From positions 62,001 through 126,000 of the forward strand of contig BAHV02000002.1 of the NCBI GenBank assembly GCA_000508965.1: a stretch of 64,000 bases of DNA, read 5' to 3'. Positions 17,275 to 25,830 of this stretch are shown one piece after another. Below the pieces are notes generated by a model that had not been told where the DNA came from, searched no databases, and saw only the letters and a list, made by a program, of their open reading frames with translations. Each line of letters starts with the position of its first letter. The first letter of the stretch is position 1. The position numbers and the translations under genes are program-made. Origin of the DNA: Dielma sp000508965. GTDB taxonomy: Bacteria > Bacillota_I > Bacilli_A > Erysipelotrichales > Erysipelotrichaceae.

Positions 17275-18119
17275 AAAGACAGAAAAGCTTTGAGAATGGT
17301 AAAGCAACTTTATATTTAGTAGCTACACCTATTGGCAATCTTGAAGAATTAACACCGAGAGCAATCAGAATCTTAAATGAAGTAGATATAATTGCTGCTG
17401 AGGATACCCGTAATACAATGAAGTTATTGTCACATTTTGATATTAAAACCCGCTGTATCGCTCATCATTCACATAATGAACATGAGAGCGCAAAGGGACT
17501 GCTTAATTTGCTTGATGAAGGAAAAAATATCGCTGTTGTGTCGGATGCCGGTTATCCGCTGGTTTCTGATCCTGGCCAGGTGATTGTACAGTTGGTGATT
17601 GAAGCTGGTTACAATGTCGTGCCGATTTCGGGTGCCAGTGCCGGGCTAAATGCGTTAGTTGCATCCGGTATCTGTGCACAGCCATATATGTTTGTCGGCT
17701 TTTTGAAGGCAAGTGAAAATGAACGACGTAAAGAGTGTCTTGAATTAAAGGGTATCAGACAAACTTTAATTTTTTATGAGGCACCGCATCGTATTAAGAA
17801 AATGCTGGAAACATGTCTGGATGTTTTTGGTGATCGTTTTATATGTCTGGCTAGAGAGCTGACTAAAAAACATGAAGAATTTATTCGCGGCAGAATATCG
17901 GAAATTATTGAAATTGTTGATGATTTGAAAGGTGAAATGGTTATCGTTATGGAAGGCAGCAAGGAAACGGCGATTCAGCCGGAAATCTTTCCGCCGCTTT
18001 ATGAGCATATTAATTCATATATTTCACAGGGATACAGCACGAATGAAGCGATTAAAAAGGTCGCAAAAGAACGGGGTGTATCAAAAAATCAGATTTATAA
18101 AGAGTATCATGCCAGTTAG
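17271..18119 (+). CDS. rsmI: 16S rRNA (cytidine1402-2'-O)-methyltransferase RsmI
   Basis: About 282 aa. The tetrapyrrole-methylase-type fold begins with LYLVATPIGNLEELTPRAI and AAEDTRNTMKLLSHF, diagnostic of RsmI. VSDAGYPLVSDPGQ and PISGASAGLNALVASG follow. The C-terminus ends with a helical segment (KERGVSKNQIYKEYH) typical of the family. The ATG at 17271 overlaps the ricT stop. It is the last gene of the tmk operon. Confidence 0.95.
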   Translation: MKRQKSFENGKATLYLVATPIGNLEELTPRAIRILNEVDIIAAEDTRNTMKLLSHFDIKTRCIAHHSHNEHESAKGLLNLLDEGKNIAVVSDAGYPLVSDPGQVIVQLVIEAGYNVVPISGASAGLNALVASGICAQPYMFVGFLKASENERRKECLELKGIRQTLIFYEAPHRIKKMLETCLDVFGDRFICLARELTKKHEEFIRGRISEIIEIVDDLKGEMVIVMEGSKETAIQPEIFPPLYEHINSYISQGYSTNEAIKKVAKERGVSKNQIYKEYHAS

Positions 18120-18120
18120 C

Positions 18121-18149
18121 TTGTAAAATCTGCTGACAGGTAATATAAT
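18121..18149 (+). promoter_or_regulatory. Sigma-A promoter of the GGDEF-EAL gene
   Basis: TTGTAA (18121-18126), 17 bp, TATAAT (18144-18149). It lies directly after the rsmI stop and gives a leader of about 75 nt. Confidence 0.75.
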
Positions 18150-18233
18150 GAAAAAAGGAAAAAACTGGGAACAAATTTTTTTATCGTCGATTAGAACAAA
18201 TACAGACAAGTCGATGTGCGGGAAAGGGTAAAT

Positions 18234-19532
18234 ATGAAAAAAGGAAGTCTTCCAGTTAACAATGAGTATCATCCATTAACAGGGTTATATAATTTTGATG
18301 CCTTTTTTAAAAAAGCGGCAGAAATCATCGAAGAAAATGATAAATACCCCATGTGTATTATCAGTTTAGATATTGAACATTTTAAGATTTATAACGATTG
18401 GTATGGCCGTAAAGCAGGCGATCGACTCTTAAATTTGCTCGCAGGAGATATAAAAAAAGCGGCTGAAAGTGCCGGGGTTATTGCCGGTCATTTTGGTAAT
18501 GATGATTTTGCGCTGTTATATCCGGTTACCGCCGATTTAGAAAAATGGTTGGCGAAACAAATTGAGGAATTTTCTAAATATACAGATGCCATCAGAGAGT
18601 TTTTGCTGAAAGTCGGCATTTGTGAAATTAATCACTCTATGAGTCCGGCTGAAGCTTATGATTGTGCGCAGCTGGCATTAAAGTCAATTGAAGGCATTCA
18701 TGACCAACGGGTTGTCAAGTATGACTGCGATATGAAAAGAAAACTGATGAGTGAACAATTTCTAACACAGGAAATAAGACAGGCATTAAAAAAGAAGGAA
18801 TTCACTTGTTATATGCAGCCTAAATGTCAAATTGATACAGGAGAAGTGATCGGATTAGAAGCTTTGGTCCGCTGGTGTCATCCTAATGATGGAATCGTAG
18901 GACCAGATGTATTTATTCCTGTTCTGGAACGCAATCGGACGGTTCATCAGCTTGATTTATTTGTATGGGATTTAGTTTGCAGTCAGCTGCATGTGTGGAT
19001 CAAAGAAGGGCTTCATGTAGTGCCGGTTTCAGTAAATGTATCACGAATTGATTTTTATTCTTTAGATCTGCTGTCTATTTTTAAAGGATTATTAACTAAA
19101 TATGATCTGTCAGCTGATTTGATTGAGCTGGAAGTAACCGAAAGTGCCTATATTGAGGATTATAAAATTGTTACGGACACAATTGATCGGTTAAGTAAAG
19201 CGGGTTTTAGAATATCAATTGATGACTTCGGAAGTGCCTATTCATCGCTGAATATGCTGAAGGATATTGAAGTTTCTGTATTAAAATTGGATATCAAGTT
19301 CATTCAATTTAACAGAAAAAACCTTTTGCGTACGATGGCAATATTAAAAGCAATTAAACAAATGGCAAAAGATTTAGGTCAGATTATCATCGTAGAAGGT
19401 GTAGAGACGCAGGAACAGGTAAATCTTTTAAAACAGCTGAATTATCATTATGCGCAAGGTTATTATTTTTATCATCCATTGACGATTGATCAAGCTGCCA
19501 GTTTGTTGAAACCTGCAAAAGTTATGAATTAA
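18234..19532 (+). CDS. GGDEF(degenerate)-EAL protein, probable c-di-GMP phosphodiesterase
   Basis: About 432 aa, cytoplasmic. The N-terminal GGDEF-like domain retains the fold (LDIEHFKIYNDWYGRKAGD) but its active loop reads GNDDF instead of GGDEF. The EAL domain is complete: EALVRW (about 208), ESAYIE, DDFGSAYSS, KLDIKFI and EGVET with the usual metal ligands. Hydrolysis of cyclic di-GMP is therefore likely and synthesis unlikely. ATG 18234 follows GAAAGGG. It resembles the middle part of the large GGDEF-EAL protein at 4170 (shared QPKYRI/QPKCQI and VSVNVSR segments) and may be a paralogue. Confidence 0.88.
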   Translation: MKKGSLPVNNEYHPLTGLYNFDAFFKKAAEIIEENDKYPMCIISLDIEHFKIYNDWYGRKAGDRLLNLLAGDIKKAAESAGVIAGHFGNDDFALLYPVTADLEKWLAKQIEEFSKYTDAIREFLLKVGICEINHSMSPAEAYDCAQLALKSIEGIHDQRVVKYDCDMKRKLMSEQFLTQEIRQALKKKEFTCYMQPKCQIDTGEVIGLEALVRWCHPNDGIVGPDVFIPVLERNRTVHQLDLFVWDLVCSQLHVWIKEGLHVVPVSVNVSRIDFYSLDLLSIFKGLLTKYDLSADLIELEVTESAYIEDYKIVTDTIDRLSKAGFRISIDDFGSAYSSLNMLKDIEVSVLKLDIKFIQFNRKNLLRTMAILKAIKQMAKDLGQIIIVEGVETQEQVNLLKQLNYHYAQGYYFYHPLTIDQAASLLKPAKVMN

Positions 19533-19584
19533 AAGCTATCATCATTGAAGTTCAAAGGAATTTCAATAAGATAGCTTCTTTTAT
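19533..19584 (+). terminator. Terminator after the GGDEF-EAL gene
   Basis: AAGCTATC (19533-19540) pairs with GATAGCTT (19570-19577), with an inner ATTGAA/TTTCAAT pairing, followed by a T-rich tract. Confidence 0.75.
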
Positions 19585-19601
19585 TTGTTTTAATATATTG
19601 G

Positions 19602-19675
19602 CTCATAATGTGAATTGTATAAAAAAGGTTACATTATGAGACAGTTTGTTCACGCTCATTATAGGGCGTTTTTTT
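19602..19675 (+). repeat. Inverted repeat followed by a second terminator hairpin
   Basis: CTCATAATGT (19602-19611) and ACATTATGAG (19631-19640) form a perfect 10-bp inverted repeat with a 19-nt spacer. A second hairpin, ACGCTC/GGGCGT (19652-19669), ends in seven T and looks like a terminator. No coding frame lies between, so this may be a small transcript or a backup terminator. Nothing else is evident from 19676 to 19822. Confidence 0.5.
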
Positions 19676-19822
19676 ACGTTTTTAAACATATTCTTTACAA
19701 ATACTGTTAATCTTAAGAACTATTTCGTCACTTATTCCCCCTGTCTTATAAGGTGTACTTTATTAGATTTATACTTTGCTGACCAGCGTTAAGTTGATGA
19801 TGTTACTCATAAATCTATATAT

Positions 19823-19854
19823 GGAGATACTCATCTTCGATGAGAATTATCTCC
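19823..19854. repeat. Two-part hairpin in noncoding DNA
   Basis: GGAGAT pairs with ATCTCC, enclosing CTCATC/GATGAG with a 3-nt loop. A weak TGATG/CATCA stem flanked by A/T runs at about 19867-19900 could end transcripts from either side. Function unknown. Confidence 0.4.
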
Positions 19855-19916
19855 GCCGTTAAAAAAGAGTGATGTTTTTTTCCCAAGTTTCATCATTTTT
19901 TTATACTGCAGGCTGA

Positions 19917-20390
19917 TTAAAAGCTGAATACACTGGTACAATCAAATTCAGTGGATACCTCATAGCTTTTAGGCCATTTCTGACGCCATTTAGGTATTTT
20001 GGGTGTTTCAATTCGATCCATGTTTGGTGTATATGGATTAGATTCAGGACGAGTATACCGTCATTGGCATCTGTGTAAGTAAGGGTAATAAGCCCTTCAT
20101 CCATATTGATCGATAAGATTTCAACAATGGATAAAGCAATGGGGTTTGGCCGCATAGGAGCACGCGCCGCGAATATGCTCATGACCTCCCTTCAACATAA
20201 GGACCCGCACAGTCGATGATACTGCGGCAAGTATCATTATCACAATCATCAAACCGCCAAATTAAACATAAATGACTGAAGCCATTAAGTTTTTTAATCC
20301 TAAACGATAGATACTTCTCATCAAGCTGAACAGCGCATTGTAAAATATGAATAATGGAAAAAGCATACGGGTGATTGGGCTTCAGCCCAT
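19917..20390 (-). pseudogene. Remnant of a TrmO-like (TsaA/UPF0066) tRNA methyltransferase gene
   Basis: Read on the minus strand in three frames, the pieces join into a TrmO-like protein: AVQLDEKY...KKLNGFSHLCLIWRFDDCDN and GPYVEGR in one frame; SIFAARAPMRPNPIALSIVEIL through YTDANDG in a second; then YTPNMDRIETPKIPKWRQKW and PKSYE to the stop at 19917-19919 in a third. RPNPIALS and the DANDG region are hallmarks of the family, which N6-methylates t6A37 in tRNA. At least two frameshifts are needed. The longest single open frame (about 93 codons, 19901-20182) mixes the second piece with an out-of-frame tail. The upstream boundary is approximate. Confidence 0.75.
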
Positions 20391-20600
20391 TGCTTTATGC
20401 ATTCACTTATTTCATTTACCTAAAGTCAAGATCACGAAGTAATATAATTTTCTGCAGCAGAATAATCGCTTTTCGGTATAGTAGTGATAACCACTCTTAT
20501 CGTCAATTTGTTTAGGTTACAATAAACCGGTTTCATCATAATAACGAAGTATGCGTACAGAAACGTGAGTCAGTTTTGAAAATTCACCGATTTTAAACAT
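20391..20600 (-). pseudogene. Remnant of a MerR-family regulator gene
   Basis: Minus-strand ATG at 20600-20598 opens MFKIGEFSKLTHVSVRILRY followed by YDETGLL, the DNA-binding start of MerR-type regulators, then hits TAA. The same reading resumes as KQIDDKSGYHYYTEKR. It then needs a frame change to give LLLQKIILLRDLDFR and, after another break, NEISECIKQW. All pieces match the usual order of the MerR helix-turn-helix and second helix region, so the gene is dead. It starts 21 bp after the levR-like gene's stop and runs into the trmO remnant. Whether the two were one fused gene or two genes cannot be told. Confidence 0.75.
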
Positions 20601-20621
20601 TATGAACCACCCTAATTTTCA

Positions 20622-23069
20622 TTATAATGTCTGTTCCTTAATCAATGGAATGAAGATTTCAGTGATATATGCTAATTCTGAAGGCGGAATCTGAATACCA
20701 AAGGTTTCATTCACATAACGCAAGTGATTTTCAATAAGCTGTATCAGCTTGCTGTGTTCCTTTGTGAAGCTTTTTAATTTCTGATAATCAAGCGGTTCTT
20801 TGCGGATCACCCTTTCCAACATGCTGGTTGTATGGGTGATAAACTTTACTAGAATCGATTCATCAGATTGAATATGCAGTTCGTCAAGGATGCCATTTAA
20901 TGAAACCAATAAAGTATCCACAGCCTTCTGCGGATTGATAAAGGTTAATATTTCACCAAGGAAATCATCTGTCAGCCTTTGGATAAATTGAGAGTTGCTG
21001 GCTTCGTTTTCAATGACCGGATTTTCAAAATTCTCAAAAGCATCAAGTGAAATCGTATAATTAGCATCACTGCTGCGCAATTCATCAACAATTTTTATCA
21101 GCATCGGCAGATTTAAGCCGGTCATGACAGCAGTTTTTATCCCCGTTGCTTCATACACTGCGCTTTGTAAAGAGGTGAAGGGCGTCATATCCGTAAGAAT
21201 AAGTACGCCGGAGCCTTGATTGACAAAGTGTGCCCGATCATAAATCTTAAGCAAAAATGCTTTTAATGATTCTTCATAGCCATAATCAAGCGCTTCGATT
21301 CTGAATTTATCCTTTTCAGTTGGATTGATAAAACGCACCATTTCTTTAGCTATGCAGTTGCCATGACTGATTACTAAAACACCGATCGGTTTTTGATATA
21401 AGACCTGATAGATGGCTGATAAGAAGTCACAAATACCTTCTTTTTCAATTTGACTAATTTTGATATTATAGATAGCATTCATGCTTTGTACGATATCATT
21501 GCTTAGTTCAGTGAATAATGGCTGAGTGTGTTCATTTACTTCCGGTGTGAAAGGTGCCGGTATATTATTTTTAGTACGCTTAATAGCATTGGCTACCTGC
21601 AAGATTAACCCGATAAATAAATTAGAGTTCAAATTTAAATTGGTGAAAATCATTTCCCGTGTGGTTATTTCATAGATTGTATCAACAGCGATAGGTGTGA
21701 GCATCGCTTTAATGGCAATCTGCTGACGCTTCGGCATGACTTTCAAAAGGGATAGACGCTGTGCTGTATATTCAGACAAACCGATATTATCTTCATTATC
21801 CTCTAATAAGTGTACGTTATTCTCATCATGATATAAATACTGCGTATCACTGCACATACCATTTTCATCAAAGAAGATATTTTCATTAGGGAACTGATTC
21901 AGAATCAGTGAGATTTTCTTTTTGCTGTCACCATTATAAGTACGGTTAAGCAGATCATTAGAAAGATGCTGAAAGGAAATGGTTAAGATTCTTGAATGGC
22001 TTTTTAGAATATCCAGGTAAGCCCGAGAGCATGCAAGTTTGATCTCACTGCGCAGCTGAGTAATATTTGTCTTGTAGCGGGCTTGAACAAAACAGAATAA
22101 GACATCTTTAGAGAATCGTATTGGTAATTTAATGTTTTTAGCTTCTTTACTGAAATAGCTTAATATTAATTCAATCTTTTCTTTAATATCGCGCTGATCA
22201 ATATCCGGCAGGCTGATTATGACCGGGAAGTATTTAGAAACAGAAATAATATTATCTGAATCAGCTTCTTCAGTTGTTGAAGCTACTATCATTGCGTTAA
22301 CATCACGAAGATGTGACTCCCCCGGTTTAGTATATGTACCCTTATGAATCAGATCGATCAGCAGCTCTTTTCCCTTGCTGTCTAGCTTCTGTACTTCATC
22401 GAAGAATAAAATGCCGCCGTTAGCTTGTTCAATTAAGTTCTTAGTCCGCTTTTCTAAACTTCCGAATAAACGCAGCCGCAGCCGCTGAGCATTGTTTGTA
22501 TAATCCATACAGTTGATAATCACAAAATTAGCATTATGAGAAAACTTACCGGTTTCCATCGCGTAGTCATACATATCATGAGCAAACTGCATTTTACCTA
22601 TGCCAAGATTTCCGCACAATAAGGTAGGTAATCCATAAGGCGGATAATTAATAGCAGCTTTCGCGGACAGAATTTGTTCAACAAGTGATCCGCGGGCGCC
22701 TACCTGCATATCAAATGAGGAAGCCTGATGTTTTGTTTTAGTTGGTTCATCACCGGCTTCCAGATAATCAGAGAGCTGCTTTCCCTTAGGAATAAAGGTT
22801 GGTATATATTTAATAGGATAAGCATTTACAAAATCCTCCAGTGACAGATAAAGAATGGGCCTGCCTTGTATTTTAATTAATCTGCCTTCACGCCATAAGT
22901 CATTCAGCTCTTTAGAAGCATTGGAACGTTCGATTTTTAATATAATGGAAATAACATAAGCATCCATTCCGATATTACTGTAATTCTTAGCCGCTATTGC
23001 CTTTTTTGTCAGATCCTGTACTACCTGATAGACTCTTTCTTTTCTTGAACTCTTAGTATCCATATGCAT
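20622..23069 (-). CDS. LevR-like PTS-controlled transcriptional regulator (HTH, AAA+, PRD, EIIA-Man, PRD)
   Basis: About 815 aa. Order: N-terminal winged-helix region (about 1-85); AAA+ domain (about 130-380) with a P-loop reading GNLGIGKM and Walker B GILFFDEVQ; a PRD-like region (about 440-560); a mannose-type EIIA domain with VISHGNC (about 565-690); and a C-terminal PRD (FITHTTS near 770, FGIQIPPSELAYI). This is the LevR/ManR architecture. The GAFTGA loop that contacts sigma-54 is not visible (LRLFGSLEKRTKNL at that place), and the divergent PTS promoter is a consensus sigma-A one. ATG 23069 has AAAGG 5 nt upstream; GTG 23072 and ATG 23063 are alternatives. Phosphorylation by HPr/EIIB presumably tunes it. 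Confidence 0.85.
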   Translation of the reverse strand: MHMDTKSSRKERVYQVVQDLTKKAIAAKNYSNIGMDAYVISIILKIERSNASKELNDLWREGRLIKIQGRPILYLSLEDFVNAYPIKYIPTFIPKGKQLSDYLEAGDEPTKTKHQASSFDMQVGARGSLVEQILSAKAAINYPPYGLPTLLCGNLGIGKMQFAHDMYDYAMETGKFSHNANFVIINCMDYTNNAQRLRLRLFGSLEKRTKNLIEQANGGILFFDEVQKLDSKGKELLIDLIHKGTYTKPGESHLRDVNAMIVASTTEEADSDNIISVSKYFPVIISLPDIDQRDIKEKIELILSYFSKEAKNIKLPIRFSKDVLFCFVQARYKTNITQLRSEIKLACSRAYLDILKSHSRILTISFQHLSNDLLNRTYNGDSKKKISLILNQFPNENIFFDENGMCSDTQYLYHDENNVHLLEDNEDNIGLSEYTAQRLSLLKVMPKRQQIAIKAMLTPIAVDTIYEITTREMIFTNLNLNSNLFIGLILQVANAIKRTKNNIPAPFTPEVNEHTQPLFTELSNDIVQSMNAIYNIKISQIEKEGICDFLSAIYQVLYQKPIGVLVISHGNCIAKEMVRFINPTEKDKFRIEALDYGYEESLKAFLLKIYDRAHFVNQGSGVLILTDMTPFTSLQSAVYEATGIKTAVMTGLNLPMLIKIVDELRSSDANYTISLDAFENFENPVIENEASNSQFIQRLTDDFLGEILTFINPQKAVDTLLVSLNGILDELHIQSDESILVKFITHTTSMLERVIRKEPLDYQKLKSFTKEHSKLIQLIENHLRYVNETFGIQIPPSELAYITEIFIPLIKEQTL

Positions 23070-23088
23070 CACAGCCTTTCTAAATAAA

Positions 23089-23097
23089 ATTGTATCA
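23089..23097 (-). promoter_or_regulatory. Extended -10 element for the levR-like gene
   Basis: On the minus strand TGATACAAT (TG-n-TACAAT) lies about 20 bp before the start codon. No good -35 is seen. Confidence 0.4.
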
Positions 23098-23278
23098 AAC
23101 TTTAATCATGAATAATACACAAGTTTGATAATATTTAAAAATATTTCATCTTCTGTATCAAAAATGACAAAAAATTGATAAAAATATGCTTTTATTCCAA
23201 GGTTTATCATTATAATAGCCCTCATAAGTCTTAAATGTTGACGATACACTTCAAATCTGTATTGCTGGTTATGTATTT

Positions 23279-23307
23279 TTGACATGTGTGTCTTATGACC
23301 ATATAAT
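23279..23307 (+). promoter_or_regulatory. Consensus sigma-A promoter of the first mannose-family PTS operon
   Basis: TTGACA (23279-23284), 17 bp, TATAAT (23302-23307): a perfect match to the vegetative consensus. No -24/-12 GG-GC element is visible. Upstream (about 23125-23145) is an AT-rich near-palindrome around AATATTTAAAAATATT that could be a regulator site. Confidence 0.85.
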
Positions 23308-23328
23308 GGTGTCAAAGGAAGTGGAAGA

Positions 23329-23736
23329 ATGGCAAACTTATTAATTGTCAGTCATGGCAACCTGGCTAAGGAGATGACAGCGACAGCCAGAATGATTATG
23401 GGGGATTTTGAAGGTGTTCATGTACTTGGGCTTCAGGCTGATGATCACATTGAAGCATTTTACGAAAAGATTAAAAAGGAATGTGAGCAGGCGTCTGAGG
23501 GTTTGCTGATACTCACTGATTTAGCTGGCGGCAGTCCTTTTATTCAGGCTTCAAGATGTTACTATGATATGTTTGATAGAAAAACGATCGAGGTGGTCAC
23601 TGGTACGAATCTCGCAATAGTGATTGAGTGTATCAGTCAGAGAGCCTATAAGAATGCGCATGAATTAAAAGAGCTTGCGCTGTCCGTAGGGGCAGGATCA
23701 ATAAAATCTTTTGAAATTAACAAGGAGGTGAAATAA
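23329..23736 (+). CDS. PTS mannose/fructose/sorbose-family EIIA
   Basis: 135 aa. It starts MANLLIVSHGNLAKEM, with the phosphorylated His in SHG (residue 9), and contains LTDLAGGSPF as in ManX/LevD. It accepts phosphate from HPr and passes it to EIIB. AAAGGAAGTGG precedes the ATG. It is the first gene of a IIA-IIB-IIC-IID operon. Confidence 0.93.
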   Translation: MANLLIVSHGNLAKEMTATARMIMGDFEGVHVLGLQADDHIEAFYEKIKKECEQASEGLLILTDLAGGSPFIQASRCYYDMFDRKTIEVVTGTNLAIVIECISQRAYKNAHELKELALSVGAGSIKSFEINKEVK

Positions 23737-23737
23737 A

Positions 23738-24211
23738 ATGAATTTCACATTAGCAAGAGTTGATGAAAGACTGGCACATGGTCAGATCATTACATCCTGG
23801 ACAAAGTATTTGGGTGTATCAACGATATGGATCGTTGATGATCAGATCTGCAAGGATGATTTTATGAAGCAGGTGCTGCAGCTGTCTGCACCTTCCGGTA
23901 TCAAGATTGAGATTTACAGTGTTCAGCAGGCTGTTGATAAAGCTGAACAGGAAAAAGATTCATCCGCAAAAGTATTATTATTGTTTAAGCGTATTCAGTA
24001 TGTTTTAGATGCTGTGAAACAGGGGCTTGACATCAAGGAAGTGAATCTGGGTAATTTAGGTTCATTAGCTGGCCGTAAATCAATTTCAAAGAATGTAAAC
24101 TTAAATCCCGCTGAAATTGATATGGTTAAAGAATTAATGGAAAAAGGCCTGACCGTTTATCTCCAGATGCTTTATACAGATTCTAAAGTAGATATCAAAA
24201 ATATGATATAG
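23738..24211 (+). CDS. PTS mannose/fructose/sorbose-family EIIB
   Basis: 157 aa. The active-site motif RLAHGQI carries the phosphorylated His (about residue 14), preceded by the family's LARVDERL. AAGGAGGTG lies just upstream at the EIIA end. It phosphorylates the sugar as it passes through IIC/IID. Confidence 0.93.
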   Translation: MNFTLARVDERLAHGQIITSWTKYLGVSTIWIVDDQICKDDFMKQVLQLSAPSGIKIEIYSVQQAVDKAEQEKDSSAKVLLLFKRIQYVLDAVKQGLDIKEVNLGNLGSLAGRKSISKNVNLNPAEIDMVKELMEKGLTVYLQMLYTDSKVDIKNMI

Positions 24212-24227
24212 AAAGGTGGTAGAGTTT

Positions 24228-24977
24228 ATGTTGCTGGTTTATGCAGTTATTGCAGGGTTGTTGTGCTGGATTATTTCATCTGGTGCGCCAATGTGGTCAA
24301 GATGGTCATTGTATTTTGGTGCTCCAATCATTGCAGGCGCATTCTGGGGACTTGTTCTGGGGGATTTAGGTTATGGTTTAGAAGTAGGTGCCACAATTAT
24401 GATGGCATATTTGGGTTTAGTAGCGATTGGCGGCAGTATCCCAAGTGATCTCGCTTTAGCTGGTTATCTGGGTGTATTAATGACAATGCTTTCAGGCGCT
24501 GACGCATCAGTTGGCTTGGCAATAGCCGTTCCGCTGGGTGTTTTAGGATCATTATGTTCAACAGCAAAAATGTCATTAAATCCTATCTGGGTGCATATTG
24601 CGGATAAGTATGCGGCTAAAGGGGATACTCGCGGTGTTATTTTAATGAATCGCGTCGGTTCACAAGTATTTCCATTCCTGACTTATTTTATTCCTGTATT
24701 CTTATGCGTATATTTTGGTGCTCCGGTATTAGAAACATTAATGAATAATATACCTGCGAAATTATTAACGATTCTTTCTTTAATGGGGCATATGATTCCA
24801 GCCTTAGGTTTAGGTATGTTGTTTAATTCTATTTATAAGAAATCAATTCTGCCTTATTTGCTGATCGGTTTTGTATTTGCTTCATATTTTGGCGCTAATA
24901 CGATGTCATTGGCAATCTTAGGTGTAGCGGGCGGCTTGCTGCATCTGTATTTCAAGAAGAAAGAGGAGGCGGCTTAA
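24228..24977 (+). CDS. PTS mannose/fructose/sorbose-family EIIC
   Basis: About 249 aa, strongly hydrophobic with several membrane segments. It is of the ManY/SorA type (GLVLGDLGYGLEVGATIMMAYLG, then GSIPSDLALAGYLGV). ATG 24228 was chosen because GAAAGGTGG is 8 nt upstream; an in-frame GTG at 24216 lies inside that site. It forms the membrane channel with EIID. Confidence 0.92.
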   Translation: MLLVYAVIAGLLCWIISSGAPMWSRWSLYFGAPIIAGAFWGLVLGDLGYGLEVGATIMMAYLGLVAIGGSIPSDLALAGYLGVLMTMLSGADASVGLAIAVPLGVLGSLCSTAKMSLNPIWVHIADKYAAKGDTRGVILMNRVGSQVFPFLTYFIPVFLCVYFGAPVLETLMNNIPAKLLTILSLMGHMIPALGLGMLFNSIYKKSILPYLLIGFVFASYFGANTMSLAILGVAGGLLHLYFKKKEEAA

Positions 24978-24978
24978 T

Positions 24979-25815
24979 ATGGAAGAAACTGTTAAAACTG
25001 AAAATCAAATTACTTTGACAAAGAAAGATCTAAATAAATCTTGGTGGTATTGGGTTTGTTGGGGTCAAATCTGTTATAACTATGAGCGTATGATGGGACT
25101 TGGTTTCTGTCAGTCAATGATTCCTGTATTAAAGGGATTATACGGTGATGATAAAGAAAAGCTAGCGGAAGGTATGACACGGCATCTGACATTCTATAAT
25201 ACTGAAAATACATGGGGTGCGGTGATTCCTGGCATCGTAGCTTCCCTTGAAGAAGGAAGAGCTAACGGTCAGGATATTGATGATGAAACGATCGATAATT
25301 TGAAAACAGGTTTAATGGGTCCGCTGGCGGGCTTAGGTGATTCAATCACGCAAAGCTTGGTTAAGGTTATTCTGCTTTCAATTGCTATTGATATGGCTGT
25401 ACAAGGTTCAATTGTTGGTGTTCTGATTTTCGTTTTAGGCTTCTCGGCTTATGCGTTGGGTGTCAGTCACTTTGTCTATTTCCAGGGTTATAAATTTGGT
25501 AAGACAGCCATTATGAAGATTCTTGGCAATGGTATGATTAAGGATATGACAGAGGCTTTAGGAGCTTTGGGTATGATGATTCTCGGTGGCTTGATTGCAA
25601 ATAATATTCCAGTAAAAACCGTTTTAACCTATTCGCTGCAAGGAATGTCAACAGAAGTTCAGGGCATGCTTGATTCAATTCTGCCCAATTTGTTATCAGT
25701 CGCAACTTTTGGCGTTGTGGTCTATATGCTGAGAAAAGGCTGGAAACCGACTAAAATCATGATTTCTTTAATGCTTGCTTCAGTTGTGCTTGGTTTCTTT
25801 GGTATCTTAGCATAA
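24979..25815 (+). CDS. PTS mannose/fructose/sorbose-family EIID
   Basis: 278 aa. The typical N-terminus ends in SWWYWVCWGQICYNYERMMG. FYNTENTWGAVIPGI and TGLMGPLAGLGDSI are hallmark IID segments, followed by C-terminal membrane helices. One base separates it from EIIC, so the two are translationally coupled. Confidence 0.93.
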   Translation: MEETVKTENQITLTKKDLNKSWWYWVCWGQICYNYERMMGLGFCQSMIPVLKGLYGDDKEKLAEGMTRHLTFYNTENTWGAVIPGIVASLEEGRANGQDIDDETIDNLKTGLMGPLAGLGDSITQSLVKVILLSIAIDMAVQGSIVGVLIFVLGFSAYALGVSHFVYFQGYKFGKTAIMKILGNGMIKDMTEALGALGMMILGGLIANNIPVKTVLTYSLQGMSTEVQGMLDSILPNLLSVATFGVVVYMLRKGWKPTKIMISLMLASVVLGFFGILA

Positions 25816-25830
25816 GAAAGGATTAAATTT

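Noticed and set aside
19901..20182. 93-codon minus-strand frame taken as an intact small protein
   Set aside because: Its first half is the middle of TrmO, but the tail after DANDG is out of frame: the matching TrmO C-terminus lies in the next frame, so it is part of a pseudogene.
23125..23145. AT-rich palindrome upstream of the PTS promoter as a proven regulator site
   Set aside because: Only A/T bases; such repeats arise by chance in AT-rich spacers, so it is mentioned but not claimed.
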